A DNA stretch of 64,000 bases, taken from contig JAFVXC010000025.1 in the NCBI GenBank assembly GCA_017501345.1, positions 1-64,000 of the forward strand, given 5' to 3'. This stretch comes from Clostridia bacterium (GTDB lineage: Bacteria > Bacillota_A > Clostridia > Oscillospirales > CAG-272). Positions 59,417 through 64,000 of this stretch are shown piece by piece. A program made the translations under genes and the position numbers. Every line of letters begins with the position of its first letter. The first letter of the stretch is position 1. The notes under the pieces are model-generated. The model saw nothing but the letters and a program-made list of their open reading frames with translations. It did not search any database and was not told the origin of the DNA.

Positions 59417-60292
59417 TTACTCCTTTTCTGCTTTTCCAATGATAAAAATTGCGCCGAGAATCAAAATAATTCCGAAAACCGAAAACAGATCGGGCTTTTC
59501 TCCGAAGATCACAATACTAAAGAGCGTAGCAGCCATCGGCTCGACAATGGCAAGCGCCGAGGCGGTTCCTGCCGATAAGTGCTTCATAGAGAGGGTATAC
59601 AAAAAGTACGGTACAACGAAGGTGAAGATCCCGAGCCCGATAAGCAACGGAATCGTGACTATGGGGGCCACGGATGCGTTTTTGACTACCTTTACGGGCT
59701 CAAGCACGAATAAGGATATCAGGGACATAAACAGAAAGCCGTACAAGGTAACGGATTCCGGAGCGATCTTACGCTGCACCGATATTTTTGTCAAAATATT
59801 GTATGTTGCATAAGCAACACCTGAAAAAGCACCGATGAGAATCCCCAGAGCGTCGAATTTCAGTCCGCCGACGACGCCCGAAACAAGCGCGCAGCCGATC
59901 AGCATACCGAAAACGGCAACGAGCTTCAGCCTTGTAAGCCGTTCCTTCAGAAAGAGCACCGAAAAGATCATAACGTAGATCGGAGCTGTGTACATCAGCA
60001 CCACCGCAGTCGAAACCGAGGTCATCATCATAGAAAGGTAATAACAGCTTGCCGTAAAAAACAAAGAGACTCCGATCCCGAAAAAAAGCAACAGTTGAAT
60101 CGGCTTGATACGAAACGCAGACCTGCATCGAAGGACGGAATACACGAGCATACAAAGAAATGAAACAATCGCCCGAACGCCCGTCATCTGAAAAGAGGTA
60201 AAGCCGTACGGCTCAAGATAATTCACAAAGATCCCCGATGTTCCCCAAAAGATTCCTGCGAAAACTATGTATAAAATCGCTCTTTTTTTCAT
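59417..60292 (-). CDS. EamA/DMT family transporter
   Basis: The 291-residue membrane protein has ten helices in two EamA repeats: AGIFWGTSGIFVNYLEPYGF, TAVVLMYTAPIYVMIFSVLFLKERL and, in the second half, GTASALAIVEPMAATLFSIVIFGEKPD. It probably exports metabolites or amino acids. The ATG shares one base with the stop of the methyltransferase gene upstream (TGATG), so translation is coupled. It is thus directly joined to the 3' end of an rlmD-type gene. Confidence 0.92.
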   Translation of the reverse strand: MKKRAILYIVFAGIFWGTSGIFVNYLEPYGFTSFQMTGVRAIVSFLCMLVYSVLRCRSAFRIKPIQLLLFFGIGVSLFFTASCYYLSMMMTSVSTAVVLMYTAPIYVMIFSVLFLKERLTRLKLVAVFGMLIGCALVSGVVGGLKFDALGILIGAFSGVAYATYNILTKISVQRKIAPESVTLYGFLFMSLISLFVLEPVKVVKNASVAPIVTIPLLIGLGIFTFVVPYFLYTLSMKHLSAGTASALAIVEPMAATLFSIVIFGEKPDLFSVFGIILILGAIFIIGKAEKE

Positions 60293-61698
60293 CACATTTT
60301 CCTCTTCAAGCACACAATAGATTCAACGTGCCCCGTCCTCGGGAACAGGTCGACCGGCTGAACCTCCCCGATCTCATAGCCCTTCTCAAGGAAATACTTG
60401 CAGTCACGTGCAAGGGTATCGGGACCGCAGGAAACGTACACGACGCGCGGGATCTCACGCGCCGCGATCGCGTCGATCAGCTCTCTCGTCGTTCCCTTTC
60501 TCGGCGGGTCGATCACGACAACGTCGGCGTCGATCCTCTCCCCACGCTCGGTTTCGGCGGCAGAGAGAAACCGCTCGGCGCTCGATGCGTCGCCGCAGTA
60601 GAAGGATGCGTTCGTGATACCGTTCCTCTCGGCGTTTTTCCTCGCGCATTCGACCGCTTCGGGAACGATCTCGATTCCGATCAGCTCCTTCGCACTGTCC
60701 GCCATCGTGAGTCCGATCGAGCCGATGCCGCAGTAAAGGTCGAGAAGGATCTCCTTCCCCGTGAGCGCCGCCCGCTCCCTTGCAAGTCCGTAGAGGAGCT
60801 CTGCGCCGTCGTGATTCACCTGCCAGAATGCCGCAGGATCAATTTCAAATTCAAGTCCGCAAAGACGGTCGCGAAGCGTCCGCACGCCGTCAAGAATGAT
60901 GTACCGATTCCCGAGCACCACGTTGGTGTTCTCGGGCTGTATGCAGAGAAGCACGCCGACGACCTCGGGGAACTGTCTCCGAAGCGTCCGTGCCATATCG
61001 TAGCCGTGTGGAAATTTCGCATCCCGTACGACGACCGTTACGAGGATCTCCCCCGTCCCCTCTCCCTGTCGGAGGTAGAAATGACGGATCAGCCCCTTCT
61101 TCGTCTCCTCGTTGTATGCGGGGATCTTATGCTTGCTTGCAAACGCACAGAGAAACGCAACGATCTCGGAAAAGCGAACGGGCTGAAGGGCACAGTCGGT
61201 CGCAGAAACGAGTCGGTGCGTTTTAGATGCATAAAAGCCCGCCTCGATGCCGTTCTTGCCCATCGCGACGGGATACTGTGCCTTATTGCGGTAGCCGCGC
61301 ACGCGCCCGGTCGACAAGACGGGAAGCACCGTCACGTGGGACAGCCCCTCGCGACGGAAGCAATTTTCGACGTGCTCGCGCTTCAGCTCCTTCTCGTATT
61401 CATACGAGATCGGTCTGTATATACAGCCGCCGCACCCGAGAGGAGCGCGACAGAGGTCCACGCCCTCCCGCTTTTCGGAGGGCGTTACGATCTTATGCAG
61501 CTTGCCGACGATATAGCTCTTATTCAGCTTGATCGCCGTAGCCTCAACAGTCTCTCCCGTGACCGCGCCCTTTACAAAGACTACGGTTCCGTCCTCGCGG
61601 TAACCGCCCGCGAGCCGACCGACTCCGCAGCCGAGATTATTCATCTCGGTCACGGTGACGCGAAAGACGTCGTTTTTACGAATGCTTTTCTGTTCCAT
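60292..61698 (-). CDS. RlmD/RlmCD-type 23S rRNA (uracil-C5)-methyltransferase with TRAM domain
   Basis: The 468-residue enzyme has an N-terminal TRAM RNA-binding domain (about 5-65: VFRVTVTEMNNLGCGVGRLA), then iron-sulfur cysteines in CRAPLGCGGCIY. IDPAAFWQVNHDGAELLYG follows, the SAM motif LLDLYCGIGSIGLTMA, VVVIDPPRKGTTREL and the nucleophile loop YVSCGPDTLARDC. The C-terminus is GHVESIVCLKRKM. It is the full-length paralogue of the gene at 49253. It is 3 bases downstream of the phosphatase gene and coupled to EamA. Confidence 0.94.
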   Translation of the reverse strand: MEQKSIRKNDVFRVTVTEMNNLGCGVGRLAGGYREDGTVVFVKGAVTGETVEATAIKLNKSYIVGKLHKIVTPSEKREGVDLCRAPLGCGGCIYRPISYEYEKELKREHVENCFRREGLSHVTVLPVLSTGRVRGYRNKAQYPVAMGKNGIEAGFYASKTHRLVSATDCALQPVRFSEIVAFLCAFASKHKIPAYNEETKKGLIRHFYLRQGEGTGEILVTVVVRDAKFPHGYDMARTLRRQFPEVVGVLLCIQPENTNVVLGNRYIILDGVRTLRDRLCGLEFEIDPAAFWQVNHDGAELLYGLARERAALTGKEILLDLYCGIGSIGLTMADSAKELIGIEIVPEAVECARKNAERNGITNASFYCGDASSAERFLSAAETERGERIDADVVVIDPPRKGTTRELIDAIAAREIPRVVYVSCGPDTLARDCKYFLEKGYEIGEVQPVDLFPRTGHVESIVCLKRKM

Positions 61699-61701
61699 AG
61701 G

Positions 61702-62391
61702 TCAGATATAATATTCCTTGCCGTTGTCAAGGCAGAGGCAGGCGAGCTTACCGCCGAATGCGGCCCCGCAGTCGATCGCAATCGATCCGTTGCCGTAGTA
61801 GATCATTTCGGGCTCGGCATCGGGGATCTCTGACACAGGAACGTGTCCGACGATGATCTGCTTATCGGGGAAATATTCTCGCTCAAGGTCAAGGGGCTCC
61901 GAGATAAAGGTCTCGGGGGCACATTCCTCAAGCACCATATCGGGCGAAAAGCCCGCAATTCCCGCGTGCACGAGCAGATAGGTCTCGTCCTTCACCGTGA
62001 CCTCCTCATAAAGTGCCATATCGGCAAGATAATCGAGGACGCCTTCCTTCATATCGTCATCAAGCTCACGGAAGCCCGCAAGCGTCGAGGCGCCGCCCGC
62101 CTTCACCCATTCGTTCATTTCCGCGATGAATGCAGGGTCGGGATCGCCGCCCTCCTTCGTGAATTTATCATACGCAAGAAGCATCCGCGCCGCCTTATAA
62201 TCGTGGTCGCCGACGATCGGCAATACGTTCGCGCGCATACTCATATCACACAAAATGCCCATTGAATCCTCGCCGTGGTCGACGATGTCACCAATGACGT
62301 ACAGAACGTCCTTATCGGAAAAGTCGATCTTAGACAAGAGCTCGTTATAACGGTCCATCGAACCGTGCAGATCGGATACAACGTATGTCAT
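61702..62391 (-). CDS. PPP-type metallophosphoesterase with unusual metal motifs
   Basis: The 229-residue protein resembles bacterial Ser/Thr or ApaH-like phosphatases: TYVVSDLHGSMDRY (first metal motif), VIGDIVDHGEDSMG where the family has DRG, and PIVGDHDYKAA where the family has GNH(D/E). LLVHAGIAGFSPD and IIVGHVPVSEIPD are normal. Replacement of the metal-bridging Asn by Asp and of the Arg by His may lower activity or change substrate. It lies in a housekeeping operon between Nif3 and the methyltransferase. Confidence 0.85.
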   Translation of the reverse strand: MTYVVSDLHGSMDRYNELLSKIDFSDKDVLYVIGDIVDHGEDSMGILCDMSMRANVLPIVGDHDYKAARMLLAYDKFTKEGGDPDPAFIAEMNEWVKAGGASTLAGFRELDDDMKEGVLDYLADMALYEEVTVKDETYLLVHAGIAGFSPDMVLEECAPETFISEPLDLEREYFPDKQIIVGHVPVSEIPDAEPEMIYYGNGSIAIDCGAAFGGKLACLCLDNGKEYYI

Positions 62392-62427
62392 AGAAATATT
62401 CCTTCTTTCGTTTTTTCTTATTTGGCG

Positions 62428-63189
62428 TCAGAGCACGCGTACGGCATCCGAGAAGCATATCGTCGTTTTTACGGTCGGATCAAGCTCTCTCGCGAGCGAC
62501 TCAAGCCTCTTGCAGACGGGATACTCGGTATAAAAATGTCCTGCCTCGATAAGATTCAGACCCATTTCGGGTGCATCGACGAGCTGATGGTACGCAAGCT
62601 CACCCGTAACGTAGGTGTCCGCACCTGCCGCCATTGCGGCGTATACGTCATCCTTCCCCGAGCCGCCGAGCACGGCGACGCGCGAGACAGATCTCCTTCC
62701 GTCTCCGAGCTTCACGACAGGCGCACCGAGTACCTCCTTCACGCGACGTGCAAAGTCCTCCGCCCGCATTTCTTCGGTAAGACTGCCGATCCGTCCGATC
62801 GCCTCGTCCCCGAAGGGTGCCGTTTCCGAAAGCCCGAGAAGCTCCGCGAGCACGTCATTGACACCGCCCTCCACCGCATCGAGACGCGTGTGGAAGGACA
62901 TCGCCGAAATGCCGTTTTTCACAAGTGCAAGGAGTTTTCTTGCCGTGCCGTCCTCCTGTGAAAGATGCTTTACTCCGCGAAAGATCAGCGGATGGTGTGC
63001 GAGAATCAGGTCATAGCCGCCCTCGATCGCGATCTCAACGACCCTTTCGGTCACGTCGAGCGCGATGAGGATATTTTCGACCTCTCTCAACGCATCGGGA
63101 CAGCACATCAGTCCGTCGTTATCCCATTCACACGATAACGCCGACGGTATTTTTTCACAAAAATGCTTGTAATATTCTTTTACAGTCAT
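62428..63189 (-). CDS. Nif3-like dinuclear metal centre protein (YqfO family)
   Basis: The 253-residue protein has the conserved CEWDNDGLMCC, NILIALDVTERVVEIAI, LILAHHPLIFRGVKHLS (metal His pair), AMSFHTRLDAVEGGVND and, near the end, LIEAGHFYTEYPVCKRL (metal His, Glu). It forms hexameric toroids in the family; a GTP cyclohydrolase-I-type-2 annotation is common, but activity is unproven. It is the classic neighbour of trmK, as here. ATG 63189 follows AGAGG; the GTG upstream overlaps that site. Confidence 0.93.
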   Translation of the reverse strand: MTVKEYYKHFCEKIPSALSCEWDNDGLMCCPDALREVENILIALDVTERVVEIAIEGGYDLILAHHPLIFRGVKHLSQEDGTARKLLALVKNGISAMSFHTRLDAVEGGVNDVLAELLGLSETAPFGDEAIGRIGSLTEEMRAEDFARRVKEVLGAPVVKLGDGRRSVSRVAVLGGSGKDDVYAAMAAGADTYVTGELAYHQLVDAPEMGLNLIEAGHFYTEYPVCKRLESLARELDPTVKTTICFSDAVRVL

Positions 63190-63209
63190 ATTTTTCACCT
63201 CTTATATCC

Positions 63210-63381
63210 CGAGGCTCTGCCTCGGACTCCGCTTAAGAAACTTTTTTCTAAAAAAGTTTCTTAAGAATCTTCAAAAAACTTTCTCGAAAAACGATTTTTC
63301 CTTTTGCGTAAAAGGTTCTTGGAAATTCTTAAAAGCCTTCTTGCAAGAAGGCTTTTATGCAGAGCTCGAGGCAGAGCCTCG
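63210..63381. repeat. Intergenic hairpin cluster III
   Basis: It is bounded by inverted copies of the same hairpin, CGAGGC-TCT-GCCTCG (63210-63224) and CGAGGC-AGA-GCCTCG (63367-63381). Inside are a ~15-bp CTTAAGAAACTTTTTT stem (63232-63265), the spacer CTTCAAAAAACTTT and an AAAAGCCTTCTTG/CAAGAAGGCTTTT stem (63331-63356). The arrangement matches cluster I at 7808-8000. It lies between trmK and the Nif3 gene, which are usually closely coupled. Confidence 0.65.
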
Positions 63382-63385
63382 AACC

Positions 63386-64000
63386 TCACGAAATCCGCAT
63401 CAGCACCCCAAGCATCGCCTCGTCGAGCGCAGCGTCATCCTTTTCGGTGCTTTTTTCGGCGCTTCTCTTTCCTTCGATGCGTCTTTTGTAGACCGCCGAG
63501 AGGCGTTCTGCGAGAAGCCTGTAAAGCGTGGGATCCTGCCCCATATCGGGAGCACCGCACAGAAGCGCGACACACTCCTCGGGGCTTTCCCCGACCGTGC
63601 GAGCGATGCCGTCGTATTCCGCAACGATGATCTGATAGAGCCGATCTCCGTCATCGAGCGCAAGACGCTCCGAAACGACCCGAAATCCGCTCTGCACGAG
63701 ATACCGCCGAACCTCCTCGGGGTGCGTCTGCGGCTGAAGCACAAGCCGTTTGCCCGCGCGATGCACGAAATCCGCCTCGGACAGGATGCGCACGATCAGC
63801 TCGCCACCCATTCCCGAGATCAGAATATCATCGGGATCATAGCGCTCGATGCCGCGCAGTCCGTCAGTCTTAACGACCGTGATACGGTCACCGAGCCCGT
63901 ATTTTTCAATATTTTCCCTTGCCGACGCGATCGGACCGTCCCTGACGTCCGAGGCGATCACGCGCGGACAGACGTCCGACAGGCAAAGTGCGATCGGCAG
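63386..64000 (-). CDS. trmK: tRNA (adenine-N1)-methyltransferase TrmK family protein (5' end outside window)
   Basis: The frame stays open to the window edge, giving about 204 C-terminal residues. It shows LPIALCLSDV then ASDVRDGPIASARENIEKYG (SAM-binding acidic loop), DILISGMGGELIVRILSEA (motif IV) and LQPQTHPEEVRRYLVQSGF, which define the TrmK (YqfN) family that methylates A22 of tRNAs. A helical C-terminus with LAERLSAVYKRRIEGKR follows. The start and first glycine motif are missing because of the edge. Nif3 lies downstream, the usual pairing. Confidence 0.9.
   Translation of the reverse strand: MPIALCLSDVCPRVIASDVRDGPIASARENIEKYGLGDRITVVKTDGLRGIERYDPDDILISGMGGELIVRILSEADFVHRAGKRLVLQPQTHPEEVRRYLVQSGFRVVSERLALDDGDRLYQIIVAEYDGIARTVGESPEECVALLCGAPDMGQDPTLYRLLAERLSAVYKRRIEGKRSAEKSTEKDDAALDEAMLGVLMRIS

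Overview
The window looks like chromosomal DNA from an anaerobic, probably gut-dwelling member of the Clostridia (Bacillota). Evidence for this is a class-specific gene set (DUF4364, DUF1385, DUF6259, DUF5696, YitT, RNHCP, CxxC-x17-CxxC zinc ribbon, TrmK-Nif3 pair), strong GGAGG ribosome sites, consensus sigma-A promoters and an oxygen-detoxifying flavodiiron protein. GC content is moderate, with obviously AT-richer islands near 47.4-49.1 kb. I saw no rRNA, tRNA, CRISPR array, transposase, integrase or phage gene.

Layout: 0-1.1 kb, two small lipoprotein genes with near-identical leaders. 1.2-4.2 kb, a DUF6259 glycosidase-like gene divergent from an AraC regulator. 4.3-6.3 kb, zinc-ribbon protein, a sigma-70 family factor with a perfect promoter and overlapping palindrome, and DUF4364. 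6.5-9.6 kb, homoserine dehydrogenase and an asymmetric ABC-F ATPase. 9.8-15.1 kb, minus-strand LRR lipoprotein, a degenerate methylglyoxal-synthase-like protein, a flavodiiron-flavin reductase-rubredoxin fusion, a small protein and DUF1385. 15.3-20.7 kb, plus-strand large membrane protein, RNHCP, branched-chain aminotransferase, GDPD phosphodiesterase and YgjP-type metallopeptidase.

20.8-35.6 kb is the most striking locus: one minus-strand operon of seven genes behind a consensus promoter. It encodes a 1210-residue solute-binding protein, a MalF/MalG-type permease pair, an NHL-propeller/TPR/Yip1 membrane protein, a 1573-residue DUF5696 protein with a ~600-residue helical insertion, and a second permease pair. 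No ATPase is present, so energisation by a shared MsmK-type ATPase is inferred. I read it as a surface glycan capture and import apparatus.

36.6-40 kb holds two orphan NuoM/NuoL/Mrp-like antiporter subunits, the first lacking key TM5 and TM7 charges. 40-46.6 kb holds a sugar isomerase, ROK kinase, YitT, a nitrilase-GDPD fusion, a metallophosphoesterase and a chimera in which the first ~28 codons of a PHP phosphoesterase are fused to a lipoprotein. 46.7-50.4 kb is a run of unrelated small genes downstream of an RlmD-type rRNA methyltransferase; two of them are immediately preceded by copies of the rlmD 3' end, which suggests serial cassette integration. 50.4-64 kb is mostly housekeeping and hydrolytic genes on the minus strand, including a second RlmD paralogue, tandem serine hydrolases, Nif3 and a partial trmK. 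Three intergenic hairpin clusters and a family of terminator palindromes punctuate the region.
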